Counted from the stretch's first letter, positions 43,618 to 54,579 are shown. The stretch is DNA of 64,000 nt from Micromonospora citrea (GCF_900090315.1 NZ_FMHZ01000002.1:5736501-5800500), one strand, 5' to 3'. The notes: generated from the sequence alone by a model not told the origin. Numbers and translations: made by a program.

Positions 43618-44502
43618 TCAGGCGTCGGCGCCCAGCGGATCCGTCCCCGGGCGGGGCGCGGGCACGCGCGGGACGGCCTTGCGCAGGTGGTCCAGCACCA
43701 CGGGGTCGATGCGGCCGGGCACCAGCCGCTCCTCCAGGTTCTCCATTCCGGCCCAGGCGAACAACGCCTCCTGCGGCCCTTCCGCGTCGACCGGCAGGCC
43801 CAACGCGGCCAGCAGCGCGCCGACCTCGGCGGCGACCGCGCCGGTCAGGTCGAGCAGGGTGGCCGGGTCGGGACGGCTGAACAGCAGGGTGTGCACGGCG
43901 AGCAGCCGACCGAGCTCGGTCACCGGGTCGGGGTGGTCGTCGACCCGCAGGTCGACCAGGACGTCGCTGGTGCCGCCGTACCCGCCGCCGCGCTCGACGA
44001 CCAGCAGCCCGGCGCTCTGCCGGCCGCGCCGGTCGCCGCCGGCCTGGTCCCCGGCGCGCAGCGCGGCGAGCAGCCGGTCGGGGAACGGCAGCGCCGCCCC
44101 GCCCAGCCAGGCGTCGCGCAGGGCGTCGACGACCTGCGGGCCGGCCAGGATGTTGCCCTGCGCCGCCCAGCCGTCCCCGGCCTGGCCGCCGGCCCACGGG
44201 TGGCAGGCCGGGCCGGTCCAGGTCGCGCCGGTGCCGGTGGCGGCGACCACGCCGAGCTGGCGGTGGTCGCGGTCGGGGTCGGCGGCGACCAGGCCGGCGA
44301 CCACGTCGGCCGCGGCCACTCCGGTGCGCAACAGGGTGAGCCCCTGCGGCCGGTAGGCGAGGTTGACGTGCGCCTGGGTGGCGAGCGCGCCGATCTCGGC
44401 CTCGGCGGCCGGGACCAGGGCGCCGGCGGCCAGGAAGCGGCTGGCCACGACGACGCCGTGCAGGCGGCCGTCGTCGGAGCGGGCGACGAGCGAGAAGGTC
44501 AC
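43618..44502 (-). CDS. DUF1028 family Ntn-hydrolase-like protein
   Basis: A 294-residue protein. The opening TFSLVARSDDG, LATQAHVNLAYRPQGL, and AAQGNILAG in the middle are typical of DUF1028, an Ntn-hydrolase-like fold of unknown substrate. In this family the N-terminal Ser/Thr-containing strand (MTFS) is thought to be the active nucleophile region. GTG 44502 has TAGTCT (44509-44514) 6 nt upstream, a leaderless layout. Confidence 0.85.
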   Translation of the reverse strand: MTFSLVARSDDGRLHGVVVASRFLAAGALVPAAEAEIGALATQAHVNLAYRPQGLTLLRTGVAAADVVAGLVAADPDRDHRQLGVVAATGTGATWTGPACHPWAGGQAGDGWAAQGNILAGPQVVDALRDAWLGGAALPFPDRLLAALRAGDQAGGDRRGRQSAGLLVVERGGGYGGTSDVLVDLRVDDHPDPVTELGRLLAVHTLLFSRPDPATLLDLTGAVAAEVGALLAALGLPVDAEGPQEALFAWAGMENLEERLVPGRIDPVVLDHLRKAVPRVPAPRPGTDPLGADA

Positions 44503-44604
44503 GCACGGAGACTAGCCGCCGCGACCACGTACGGTCACCGCCGCCGGGTCGTGGGCTGCCCGGAGGGCCGCGGCGGACACGTGCGGGTCGACACCTCCGA
44601 AAAC

Positions 44605-44634
44605 TTGATTGATTCCAAAAAAGTGAGCTAGGGT
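44605..44634 (+). promoter_or_regulatory. furA promoter and probable Fur box
   Basis: -35 TTGATT (44605-44610), 18-bp spacer, -10 TAGGGT (44629-44634), then CGCCGC and the ATG, so the transcript is probably leaderless. The AT-rich AACTTGATTGATTCCAAAA stretch over the -35 matches the FurA-box region known ahead of mycobacterial and Streptomyces furA genes. Confidence 0.65.
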
Positions 44635-44640
44635 CGCCGC

Positions 44641-45069
44641 ATGACGTCCGACTTCGAGGCCGAGTTGCGGGCGGTCTCGTTGCGCGTGACCCGGCCCCGG
44701 TTGGCGGTGCTCGCCGCACTGCGCGACCACCCGCACATCGACACCGACGCGGTGATCGCGCTGGTGCGCGCCCAGCAGCCCACGGTCTCCCACCAGACGG
44801 TGTACGACGTGCTGCGGGCGCTCACCGACGCCGGCCTGGTGCGGCGCATCCAGCCGGCCGGCGCGACCGCCCGGTACGAGTCCCGGGTGGGGGACAACCA
44901 CCACCACATCGTGTGCCGCTCCTGCGGCGCGATCGCCGACGTCGACTGCGCCGTCGGCCAGGCACCCTGTCTCACCGCCTCCGACGACCACGGCTTCGTG
45001 GTCGACGAGGCAGAGGTCGTCTACTGGGGCACCTGCCCCGACTGCGCGACCGCACGCACCTCCCACTGA
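44641..45069 (+). CDS. furA: FurA-type peroxide/iron regulator
   Basis: A 142-residue Fur-family repressor. Winged helix with TVSHQTVYDVLRALTDAGLV, then the dimer/metal domain with HHHIVCRSCGAIADVDC and CPDC, the cysteines of a structural zinc site. Position directly before katG, 23 bp away, equals the furA-katG operon of mycobacteria and Streptomyces, where FurA represses both and is released by peroxide. Autoregulation is supported by the box over its promoter. Confidence 0.93.
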   Translation: MTSDFEAELRAVSLRVTRPRLAVLAALRDHPHIDTDAVIALVRAQQPTVSHQTVYDVLRALTDAGLVRRIQPAGATARYESRVGDNHHHIVCRSCGAIADVDCAVGQAPCLTASDDHGFVVDEAEVVYWGTCPDCATARTSH

Positions 45070-45092
45070 TCCACCGGTTCGGAAGGAAGTAG

Positions 45093-47369
<2,277 letters not shown>

Positions 47370-47382
47370 TCCGGCTCCACGT

Positions 47383-47426
47383 GACGAGCTCCGGTCGATC
47401 CGTCAGCGGATCGGCCGGGGCTCGTC
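47383..47426. terminator. katG terminator hairpin
   Basis: A 19-bp stem with two G-U pairs (GACGAGCTCC.../...GGGGCTCGTC) and a 6-nt loop, 14 bp after the katG stop. Confidence 0.7.
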
Positions 47427-47550
47427 CGTCGTCGGGGTCGGTCGGCGGCGCGACCGCCGTGGTGCGGCGGCAGTTCCGGTCGCCTGTGCCGCGGGTGGGA
47501 TGGTCCACGGGATCTTGCCCAGCGGCGCGGAGAGCGGGCACCATCGACCG

Positions 47551-48543
47551 ATGACGACGCGATGGGGCATGACGGTGCCGCTGGACGGCATCCCGCTCGC
47601 CGAGCACGCCGCGGTCTACGCGGCCCTCGACGCCGCCGGGTTCACCGACGTCTGGTCCGCCGAGGTCAACGGGGCGGACGCGTTCACCCCGCTGGCGCTC
47701 GCCGCCGCCTGGCAGCCGAGGCTGCGCCTGGGCACCGCCATCGCGCCGGTGTTCACCCGGGGGCCGGGCCTGCTGGCGATGAGCGCCGCCGCGCTGGCCG
47801 ACGCCGCGCCCGGCCGGTTCGCGCTCGGCATCGGCGCGTCCTCGCCCGTCGTCGTCGGCAACTGGAACGCCGTACCGTTCGACGAGCCGTTCCGGCGCAC
47901 CCGCGACGTGCTGCGGTTCCTGCGCGCGGCCCTGTCCGGCGAGACCGTCGACGGCAAGTTCGACACCTTCGCCGTACGCCGCTTCACGCTGGACCGCAAG
48001 CCGGCCGTGCCGCCGCCGGTGCTGCTCGCCGCGCTGCGCCCGGGAATGCTGCGGCTGGCCGGCGCGGAGGCCGACGGCGTCATCCTCAACTGGCTCGGCG
48101 CCGACGACGTGCCGCGCGCGCTGGCCGAGGTGGGCGAGCGGCGCCCCGGCTTCGACGTGGTCGCCCGGATCTTCGTCTGTCCGACCGAGGACGCCGCGCA
48201 CGCCCGCGCCCTGGGCCGCCGGCTGATCACCAGCTACCTCACCGTCCCCGCGTACGCGGCGTTCCACCGCTGGCTCGGCCGCGAGGAGACGCTCGGGCCG
48301 ATGTGGCGGGCCTGGGACGCCGGGGACCGGCGCGGCGCGGGCGCGGCGGTGCCCGACGAGGTGGTCGACGCGCTGGTGCTGCACGGCTCGCCGGAGCGGT
48401 GCCGCGAACAGGTCCGCCGTTACGCCGACGCCGGGGTCGACGTGCCGGTGCTGGCCCTGCTTCCCACCCCCGAGCTGGCCGCGGGCGGCGCGAAGGCGCT
48501 GGGCGACGTGATCGCGCGGCTGGGCACGGGCGGCGCGCGGTGA
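47551..48543 (+). CDS. LLM-class F420-dependent oxidoreductase
   Basis: A 330-residue luciferase-like TIM-barrel enzyme: DAAGFTDVWSAEV, LRLGTAIAPVFTR, ALGIGASSP and PVLLAALRPGML. In actinomycetes these use F420 or FMN. ATG 47551 is the first good start; a second Met lies at 47563. Its stop overlaps the start of the next SDR gene, so the two act in one pathway, perhaps on a shared carbonyl/alcohol substrate. Confidence 0.88.
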   Translation: MTTRWGMTVPLDGIPLAEHAAVYAALDAAGFTDVWSAEVNGADAFTPLALAAAWQPRLRLGTAIAPVFTRGPGLLAMSAAALADAAPGRFALGIGASSPVVVGNWNAVPFDEPFRRTRDVLRFLRAALSGETVDGKFDTFAVRRFTLDRKPAVPPPVLLAALRPGMLRLAGAEADGVILNWLGADDVPRALAEVGERRPGFDVVARIFVCPTEDAAHARALGRRLITSYLTVPAYAAFHRWLGREETLGPMWRAWDAGDRRGAGAAVPDEVVDALVLHGSPERCREQVRRYADAGVDVPVLALLPTPELAAGGAKALGDVIARLGTGGAR

Positions 48544-49331
48544 ACCTCACCGACCGGGTGGCGGTGGTCACCGGCGGAGCCGGCGGCATCGGCGCGGCCC
48601 TGGCGCGGCGGTTCGTCGCCGAGGGCGCGACCGCCGTGGTGGTCGCCGACCTCGACGCCGACGCCGCCCGCGCGGTCGCCGACGGCATCGGTGCGGCCGC
48701 CCACGCCGCCGCCCTCGACGTGACCGACGAGGAGCAGGTCCGCGCGCTGGTCGCCGACACCGAGCGGCGGTACGGGCGGATCGACCTGTTCTGCGCCAAC
48801 GCCGGCGTGGCCACCAGTGGGGGAGTGGAGGTCGACGACGCCGGCTGGGAGCGCGCCTGGCGGGTCAACGTGCTCTCCCACGTCTACGCCGCCCGCGCGG
48901 TGCTGCCGGCGATGCTGGCCCGGGGCGGCGGCTACCTGCTGCACACCTGCTCGGCCGCGGGCGTGCTGACCGCGGTCGGGGACGCGCCCTACACGACCAC
49001 GAAGCACGCCGCCGTGGGCTTCGCCGAGTGGCTCTCGGTCACCTACCGCGACCAGGGCGTCCGGGTCAGCGCCCTGTGCCCGCAGGGCGTGGACACGCCG
49101 ATGCTCGCCGAAGGGCTGGCCGCCGGCCACCTCGGCGCGCGGGTCATCGCCGCCTCCGGCGCGGTGCTCACGCCGGACCAGGTGGCCGACTCGGTGATCG
49201 CCGGCCTGGCCGAGGAGCGGTTCCTCATCCTGCCGCACCCCGAGGTCGCCGCGTACGCCCGCCGCCGCGCGGAGGACCCGGACGGCTGGCAGTCCGGCCT
49301 GCGCAAGCTCGTCCGCCGCCTGCGGACGTAG
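48540..49331 (+). CDS. SDR family oxidoreductase
   Basis: A 263-residue SDR. Cofactor loop TGGAGGIGAAL, ADLDADAA (Asp favours NAD), catalytic Ser in HTCSAAGV and Tyr/Lys in YTTTKHA. GTG 48540 overlaps the stop of the LLM gene (GTGA), showing translational coupling. Substrate unknown. Confidence 0.9.
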   Translation: MNLTDRVAVVTGGAGGIGAALARRFVAEGATAVVVADLDADAARAVADGIGAAAHAAALDVTDEEQVRALVADTERRYGRIDLFCANAGVATSGGVEVDDAGWERAWRVNVLSHVYAARAVLPAMLARGGGYLLHTCSAAGVLTAVGDAPYTTTKHAAVGFAEWLSVTYRDQGVRVSALCPQGVDTPMLAEGLAAGHLGARVIAASGAVLTPDQVADSVIAGLAEERFLILPHPEVAAYARRRAEDPDGWQSGLRKLVRRLRT

Positions 49332-49356
49332 CGCCTCGACACAGGGGCGGGCGACG

Positions 49357-49785
49357 ATGGCCGGCCTGCGTGCGCTCGCCGTCGTCGTCTGCCTGCTCAC
49401 TGCGGCGGAGCCGTGCGAGTTGGGCCTGGACGGGGGGCGGGACGCGGCCCGTCGCGCCGGTCTGGACTTCGTCTGGTTGCCCGTCGCGGATCGCGGAGTT
49501 GCCGACGCCGCCGCATTCCTTCCGGTGCTGGGCGACCTGGTCCATCGTCTCGACAGGGGCCACCACGTCGTCGCGCACTGCCGCTTCCGGATCGGGCGGG
49601 CGTCCCTCCTCGCCGCCGCGTTGCTGACCGCGCACGGCTGCGACCCCGATCGGGCGTGGAAGCTCATCTCCGCGGCCGGTGGGCACCGCGTCCCGGACAC
49701 TGATGATCAACGCAACTGGATCCGTCAGTACGTCCTCATCGGTCGACGGGAGGGACGGGACCCGCGCAGCGGTGCCCGGTCTTGA
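49357..49785 (+). CDS. protein-tyrosine/dual-specificity phosphatase-like protein
   Basis: A 142-residue protein with the Cys-x5-Arg signature: HCRFRIGRA, Cys75 and Arg81. The acidic Asp45 lies in PVADRGV, as in this family, and the N-terminal strand VVVCLLTAAE followed by ELGL is typical. It looks a little shorter than relatives at the N-terminus; the frame is open upstream into the SDR gene, so the start may be too late. It ends 1 bp from the convergent PLP gene. Confidence 0.75.
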   Translation: MAGLRALAVVVCLLTAAEPCELGLDGGRDAARRAGLDFVWLPVADRGVADAAAFLPVLGDLVHRLDRGHHVVAHCRFRIGRASLLAAALLTAHGCDPDRAWKLISAAGGHRVPDTDDQRNWIRQYVLIGRREGRDPRSGARS

Positions 49786-49786
49786 G

Positions 49787-50914
49787 TCATGCCGGTACCT
49801 GCGTGTCATCGAAGAGCACCGTCATTGCGTTGGTGGCCTTGAGACCGGAGCCGGTGAGCAGCACGACCGTGGTCTCGCCGGGGCGGATCGCTCCCTGGGC
49901 GGCGAAGGCGTCGATCGCCGCGGCGGCTGTTGCCGAGGTGGGTTCGGCGTACAGGCCTCGGCTGGTGAGGCGGCGTAGGGCGGCGGCGATGTCGGCTTCG
50001 TCGATCGTGGTGGTGTCGCCGGCGGAACGGCGGATGGCGTCGACGACTTCAGCCAGCCGGACTGGTTCGCGGATCGCGGTGCCTTCGGCGATCGTCGGCC
50101 CGAACGACACGTCGGACAGTCCGCTGAACGCGGCGTGGATCGGGGCACAGCGGGCGGGTTGGGCGACCAGCAGCCGCGGTAGGCGCGCGATGTGCCCCGC
50201 GGCGAGCAGCTCGCTGAAACCGAGGTCCATGCCGAGGACGGTGCTGCCTGCGCCGGCCACGGTGACGACGGCGTCCGGGGCGGTGAAGCCGAGGTCTTCC
50301 CACAGTTCGTAGGCGAGGGTCTTGGTGCCCTGCAGGAACAGCGGATGCCAGTTGTGGCTGGCGTAGCAGGTGGTCTCGGCGTCGCGTAGGGCCTGCCGGG
50401 CGGTCGCGTCGCGGCCACCCGGCACCAGGGTGAGCGCGGCACCGAACGCCCGGGACTGCAACACCTTCGCCGCGGAGGTCGCCTCCGGGACGAGTATGCG
50501 GGCGCGGAGCCCGGCGGCGGCGCAGTACGCGGCGACCGACGAGCCGCCGTTGCCGGAGCTGTCCTCGATAACGGCGTCGACACCGGCCTGGGCCAGGTGC
50601 GACACCATCACGCTGGTGCCGCGATCCTTGAAGCTGCCGGTCGGGTTGAACCACTCCAGCTTGAACCGCACCTCGTGCTCGCCCCACCGGCCGGGAATCA
50701 AGGGGGTGCAACCCTCGCCCAGCGACACCGGGTGGGTGACCCGGCCGGGCAGGGCCGCTCGGTAGCGCCACAGTGACCGGATGGGGCCGTCGATGTCGCT
50801 GGGACCGATGCCGGGCCGGGGCGTCATCGTCAGCGGGGCGCCGTCGTCACCGCGCCACCGCAGCGCGTTGAACGGGTAACTCCGGCCCGATCTCGGGTCC
50901 AAGTACGTGTCCAC
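49787..50914 (-). CDS. PLP enzyme, threonine synthase-like (fold type II)
   Basis: A 375-residue beta-family PLP enzyme. The Schiff-base lysine is Lys96 (FNPTGSFKDRG), phosphate binding SSGNGGSSVAAY and VAGAGSTVLGMDLGF are in place, and a Ser in the C-terminal LLTGSGLKATN contacts the ring nitrogen. The early region (GRSYPFNALRWRGDDG) resembles threonine-synthase-like proteins, but the branch of activity (lyase, synthase, dehydratase) is open. GTG 50914 has GGGAGG upstream. It follows a YheO/DauR-like regulator by 57 bp with an inverted repeat in the gap. Confidence 0.85.
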   Translation of the reverse strand: MDTYLDPRSGRSYPFNALRWRGDDGAPLTMTPRPGIGPSDIDGPIRSLWRYRAALPGRVTHPVSLGEGCTPLIPGRWGEHEVRFKLEWFNPTGSFKDRGTSVMVSHLAQAGVDAVIEDSSGNGGSSVAAYCAAAGLRARILVPEATSAAKVLQSRAFGAALTLVPGGRDATARQALRDAETTCYASHNWHPLFLQGTKTLAYELWEDLGFTAPDAVVTVAGAGSTVLGMDLGFSELLAAGHIARLPRLLVAQPARCAPIHAAFSGLSDVSFGPTIAEGTAIREPVRLAEVVDAIRRSAGDTTTIDEADIAAALRRLTSRGLYAEPTSATAAAAIDAFAAQGAIRPGETTVVLLTGSGLKATNAMTVLFDDTQVPA

Positions 50915-50934
50915 GGCGACCTCCCACCGGCTAA

Positions 50935-50976
50935 GATGATCAGTCTAGCATTGGACAAAAAATCCAGACGATCATC
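50935..50976. promoter_or_regulatory. nested inverted repeat between regulator and PLP gene
   Basis: Outer arms GATGATC (50935-50941) and GATCATC (50970-50976); inner GTCT/AGAC and TGGA/TCCA around a CAAAAAA centre. It lies 20 bp before the PLP start and overlaps the regulator's stop codon. Probable operator and promoter of the PLP gene. Confidence 0.5.
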
Positions 50977-51637
50977 CGTTTCGGGCGCGGGTGAGGGTGG
51001 CGTAGAGACCAGATCGGGACACGCCCAACTTCGCCGCCACCCGAGGGACCGCGTTGCGGACACTGAAGACGCCGCGCGCATCAAGGGCGCCGACCAACCG
51101 GATGCGTTCCTCGGGGGTGAGTGTGGCGACCGGCTTGCCCAGTCGAGCCTCCTCCGCGGTCACCATGGCGTCGAGGACCTCGTCGAAGTCGTCGGTGAAC
51201 GTTGTCGTGGCGACCTGCCGCGTTTCAGCTCCGATCAGGTGGTTGACGAGGCTGCCGACCTGCCGTAGCGGCATGATGTCGAGGTTGATGCACAGCGCGG
51301 CGAACACGTGCCCGTTCGCGTCGCGCAGCGGCATGGTGGACGACTTGATGACTTTGCCGTGCGGGGTGCGGTTGACGTAGTTGAGGTCGTTGACCGCGTC
51401 ATCGCCGCGGGCCAGCATCGACAGGCCGATCTCGCTCATCGCGCCCCCGACATGCCGGTTGGTGACCGAACCGGCGATTGCGACGACCGAGCGTTCTGGG
51501 CGCCGGTAGTCGTGCAGCACGACCTCGCACCAAGGTCCGAAGGTCTCGGCGATGCCCTCAATGACGGGCCGCAGAGCGTCGAGAATCGCGTCCTGCGATG
51601 TGTGGGCCGCGACGGCGGCACGGCGGTCGTCGAGCAT
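50972..51637 (-). CDS. YheO/DauR-like PAS-HTH regulator
   Basis: A 221-residue regulator. A YheO-type PAS-like domain (about 15-130: FGPWCEVVLHDYRRPERSVV, TPHGKVIKSSTMPLRD) and a C-terminal HTH (about 170-221: IRLVGALDARGVFSVR, VAAKLGVSRSGLYATL). Relatives such as DauR control amino-acid catabolism, which fits the PLP enzyme downstream. ATG 51637 is chosen by homology; the ribosome site is weak. Confidence 0.85.
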   Translation of the reverse strand: MLDDRRAAVAAHTSQDAILDALRPVIEGIAETFGPWCEVVLHDYRRPERSVVAIAGSVTNRHVGGAMSEIGLSMLARGDDAVNDLNYVNRTPHGKVIKSSTMPLRDANGHVFAALCINLDIMPLRQVGSLVNHLIGAETRQVATTTFTDDFDEVLDAMVTAEEARLGKPVATLTPEERIRLVGALDARGVFSVRNAVPRVAAKLGVSRSGLYATLTRARNG

Positions 51638-51917
51638 CCCAGCAGTCTCGCAGCACACGCACGAGGACCAAACCCGTGCCCCTGATCGCGCGTAATCTCC
51701 GGGCGCACCGCGCCGCAGGCTCCGACGCAGCGGATGACACAAGAACCCGAGCGGCAGCCGCGGCCCCGCCGAACGGGCGACCCGCGTCAGGCAGCTGCTC
51801 GCGGCGTCCAGATGGGCGGCCATCTCCGACACCGCCTACGACCTGGGCGCGGACCAGCACTACGACCACATCAAGCCAAGGAAGCAGTCTGCACCACCGC
51901 AGAGGCGCAGCGCGATC
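51638..51917. other. no clear gene; possible coding relic
   Basis: From 51737 the plus strand has an open frame with coding-like codons (RQLLAASRWAAISDTAYDLG), continuous with the small gene at 51918 but without a start of its own. It may be the lost 5' part of a longer gene. Confidence 0.35.
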
Positions 51918-52109
51918 GTGCTCGACAACCACTCCTCGCGCCTGACCACGAGAAAGGACACCCGCACCGGCGACCGGGCCACGGCCGACACCGTCGACAC
52001 GTCGTACTGGGTGATGACTCTCTGCTATGCCCCGCTGTTGCTGTGGGGTCCGCTGCTCGCGGTGGTGACCTTCGCCTATTACCGGCGCCGCCGCCACGAA
52101 ACCCGATAG
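51918..52109 (+). CDS. small single-span membrane protein
   Basis: A 63-codon frame from GTG 51918. A hydrophobic helix (VMTLCYAPLLLWGPLLAVVT) ends in a basic tail YYRRRR, so the C-terminus is cytoplasmic. No family recognised. The frame is open upstream to 51737. It precedes a secreted protein gene by 60 bp. Confidence 0.5.
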   Translation: MLDNHSSRLTTRKDTRTGDRATADTVDTSYWVMTLCYAPLLLWGPLLAVVTFAYYRRRRHETR

Positions 52110-52169
52110 CCGCCACCGAGTATCCCGACCGACCAGTCACTGTCGACCAATCTCCGAAAGGGGCGAACC

Positions 52170-52835
52170 TTGCGCACCAGAATCACCGCCACGCTAGCCG
52201 CACTCACGACGCTCACCGTCGCGGGCGCCATCGGCACCACCACGGCGGCCACCGCCGGCACCGAAACCGGCGAGGCGCCGGCCGGGCCAGACATCGCCAG
52301 CGTCACCGGGGCCGCAGACGTACGCCTCACCTACCAGCGCGACGACGACATCCGGTCGTTCGCGTTCGACGCGCACGCCGCCCCCTACACCAACGGTCCG
52401 ATTCCCACCGCCGATGGTCGGACGTTGCCCGGCGCGCCCAACGACGCGACCGGCACGGTCAAGATCACACACCATGCGGCGCAGTGGGATATCACCTTCA
52501 CGGCCGAGGGCCGCGTCGACTCCATGGTGACCGCGCCCGGTTACGCGACCCTGACCGCGGTCATCACCACCGTCAGCCCCGGCGGGCCGGACTACTGGAT
52601 CGGCAAGCGCTTCGGATTCAGCGTCTACGACGCCGGCAAGGACCGCCCCCGCCGCTTTCGCGACCGGGTCGGATTCTCCTGGGAGTTCATGAACATGACC
52701 AGGAACGCGAAGGGCGAGTGGGCCGAGTCCGAGGTCGGCACCAGCATGGCGCCCGCCCCGTTCGCACCCGTCGAGGCCGGCGGTTACACGGTCACCCACG
52801 CTGACCTGCCACCCGCGCCGAAGGACCGGTCGTAG
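52170..52835 (+). CDS. secreted protein of unknown function
   Basis: A 221-residue exported protein starting at TTG 52170 with AAAGGGG upstream. Signal peptide of about 30 residues (MRTRITATLAALTTLTVAG...). The mature part is a beta-rich single domain (GTVKITHHAAQWDITFTAEG, GPDYWIGKRFGFSVYDAGK) with no cysteines. It is not recognised. A very strong terminator follows. Likely co-transcribed with the small membrane protein. Confidence 0.75.
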   Translation: MRTRITATLAALTTLTVAGAIGTTTAATAGTETGEAPAGPDIASVTGAADVRLTYQRDDDIRSFAFDAHAAPYTNGPIPTADGRTLPGAPNDATGTVKITHHAAQWDITFTAEGRVDSMVTAPGYATLTAVITTVSPGGPDYWIGKRFGFSVYDAGKDRPRRFRDRVGFSWEFMNMTRNAKGEWAESEVGTSMAPAPFAPVEAGGYTVTHADLPPAPKDRS

Positions 52836-52875
52836 CGACCCCGACGGTCGTTGTCGACGTGGCGACCTGACCCGA

Positions 52876-52932
52876 GGTGAGACCTCCGGCGAGGTGTGCG
52901 GCGCTGACGCCCACCTCGCCGGAGGTCTCACC
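52876..52932. terminator. 21-bp perfect stem terminator
   Basis: Arms at 52876-52896 and 52912-52932 are exact reverse complements (starting GGTGAGACCTCC), 15-nt loop, 40 bp after the secreted-protein stop. The stem is unusually long. Nothing else is seen in 52836-53130. Confidence 0.8.
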
Positions 52933-53133
52933 GCCTGCCGCAACGCCCGCCTGTCGTGGCGTGGCCCGACCATGTGGTGGTCAGGAAGCGGTACCAGCGG
53001 CGCGGTCGCCTGACGTCGACCACGGGGACGGCGCAGCGGTGCGAGCCGTCGGTCATCTGGCGGAGGGCTCACCCGCACCTCGCGGTGTGGTGACTCGCCG
53101 GGGCTCGGACGGCTGAGGGCTCATCGCCAACTG

Positions 53134-53160
53134 AAATACGTTCTAGAAATACGCTCTAGA
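53134..53160. promoter_or_regulatory. tandem 13-bp operator repeats before SDR-TetR operon
   Basis: AAATACG-T-TCTAG and AAATACG-C-TCTAG stand head to tail at 53134-53146 and 53147-53159. A -10-like TAGGCT (53168-53173) follows, 7 nt before ATG 53181, so the repeats cover the -35 region. Probable operator of the downstream TetR protein. Confidence 0.65.
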
Positions 53161-53180
53161 TTCCGGTTAGGCTGACGGTC

Positions 53181-53993
53181 ATGGCGAAGACGGCGGTCGT
53201 GACCGGAGCCAATCGCGGCATCGGGTTCGCGGTGGCCACCCAACTGGTGCGACAGGGCTGCCGGGTGGTGCTGGTGACCAGGAACCGGGTGCGGGGCGAA
53301 CAGGCGGTGGCGGCGCTGGCGGCGTCCCCTGACGGCGCGGGCGGCTCGGCGGAGCTGGTCGTGGGCGACCTGTCGGTGCTGTCGTCCGTCCGGGCCGTCG
53401 CGGCCGAGCTGCACGACCGCTGCGAACGAATCGACGTGCTGGTGCACAACGCCGGCGTCTGGCCCACCCGGCTGGTGCGCACCGAGGACGGGTACGAACA
53501 GTCGTTCGCGGTCAACCACCTCGCGCCGTTCCTGCTCAACCACCTGCTGGAGGAGCGGCTGGGGAGGGTGGTCCAGGTCAGCGCCGGCCTCTGCGTCAGG
53601 GGCAGGGTGGACCTGGACCGTACGCCCCACGGCGAGAACTTCCACCGGATGCGCACCTACTGCGACACCAAGCTCGCGAACCTGCTCACCGTGCCGCTGT
53701 TCGCCGAGCACTGGAAGAATGCCGGGGTGACCATCGACGCGGTGCACCCCGGCGTCATCAGGACCGACCTGGGAGATCCCGGCGGCGTGCCCGGCCTGCT
53801 GCTCAAGGCGGTCAAGCGCCGGTGGGAAGCCCCGGCGGTCGGCGCGGCGCGGGTCGTGCGCCTGGCGTTCGCGCCCGGCGAGGGGTCCGGCCGCTACTTC
53901 GACGGTGACCGTCAGGTGCCGCTCGCGCCCGTGGCGGACGATCCGGTCCTGGCGCGCCGGCTGTGGGATCAAGGGCTGGCGCATGTCGCCTAA
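53181..53993 (+). CDS. SDR family oxidoreductase (retinol dehydrogenase-like)
   Basis: A 270-residue SDR with TGANRGIGFAVATQL, VTRNRVRGEQ (NADP-type Arg), VHNAGVWPT and a late substrate-lid region ending EGSGRYFDGDR. The usual YxxxK is replaced by YCDTK (Y-C-D-T-K), still Tyr-x3-Lys. It overlaps the next, TetR, gene by 11 bp, and tandem operator repeats lie ahead. Confidence 0.88.
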   Translation: MAKTAVVTGANRGIGFAVATQLVRQGCRVVLVTRNRVRGEQAVAALAASPDGAGGSAELVVGDLSVLSSVRAVAAELHDRCERIDVLVHNAGVWPTRLVRTEDGYEQSFAVNHLAPFLLNHLLEERLGRVVQVSAGLCVRGRVDLDRTPHGENFHRMRTYCDTKLANLLTVPLFAEHWKNAGVTIDAVHPGVIRTDLGDPGGVPGLLLKAVKRRWEAPAVGAARVVRLAFAPGEGSGRYFDGDRQVPLAPVADDPVLARRLWDQGLAHVA

Positions 53994-54579
53994 GCAGCAG
54001 CGGGGCGAGGCGACCGCCGAACGACTGCTGGCCTCGGCGCTGGACGTGTTCGACTCGGCCGGCCAGCCCGGCTTCACGGTCAACGCGGTGACCGCCGCCA
54101 GCGGGGTCAGCCTCGGCAGTCTCTACCACCATTTCGGCAGCTTCGACGGGCTGGCCGCGGCGCTGTACAGCCGGTGCATGTCGGCGCTGTTCGACGAGCT
54201 GATCGCCGGACTGAGCCGGGCCCGGACCGCCCGCACCGGCGTCCGCGCCATCGTGCTGGCCTACCTGCGCTTCACGGAGGTCAACCCGGCCGCCGCGCGG
54301 TTCATCCACGCCTCGGCCTACGCCGGCTACCTCGCCGCACACGCCGAACAGGTGACGGCCGCCAAGGCGCCGTTCATGGCGGCCGTCGCCGACTGGCTGC
54401 GTCCCCGCATGGCGGCCGGCGAGATCGCCACCCTGCCGGAGCCGCTGGTCGAAATGCTGCTGATCGGCCCGGTGGCGGAGACCGCGCGCCGGTGGCTCGC
54501 CGGCGTACCGGGCATCGACCTCGAGCAGGCGGCCCGCGTGCTGCCCGACCGGGTCTGGCGTTCGCTCGCGGCGGACTGA
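53983..54579 (+). CDS. TetR/AcrR family regulator
   Basis: A 198-residue TetR-type regulator. The HTH spans about 10-55 (ALDVFDSAGQPGFTVNAVTA, GVSLGSLYHHFGS). ATG 53983 overlaps the SDR stop. The C-terminal helical domain is of an unclassified type. Autoregulation through the tandem 13-bp repeats at 53134 is inferred. Confidence 0.9.
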   Translation: MSPKQQRGEATAERLLASALDVFDSAGQPGFTVNAVTAASGVSLGSLYHHFGSFDGLAAALYSRCMSALFDELIAGLSRARTARTGVRAIVLAYLRFTEVNPAAARFIHASAYAGYLAAHAEQVTAAKAPFMAAVADWLRPRMAAGEIATLPEPLVEMLLIGPVAETARRWLAGVPGIDLEQAARVLPDRVWRSLAAD

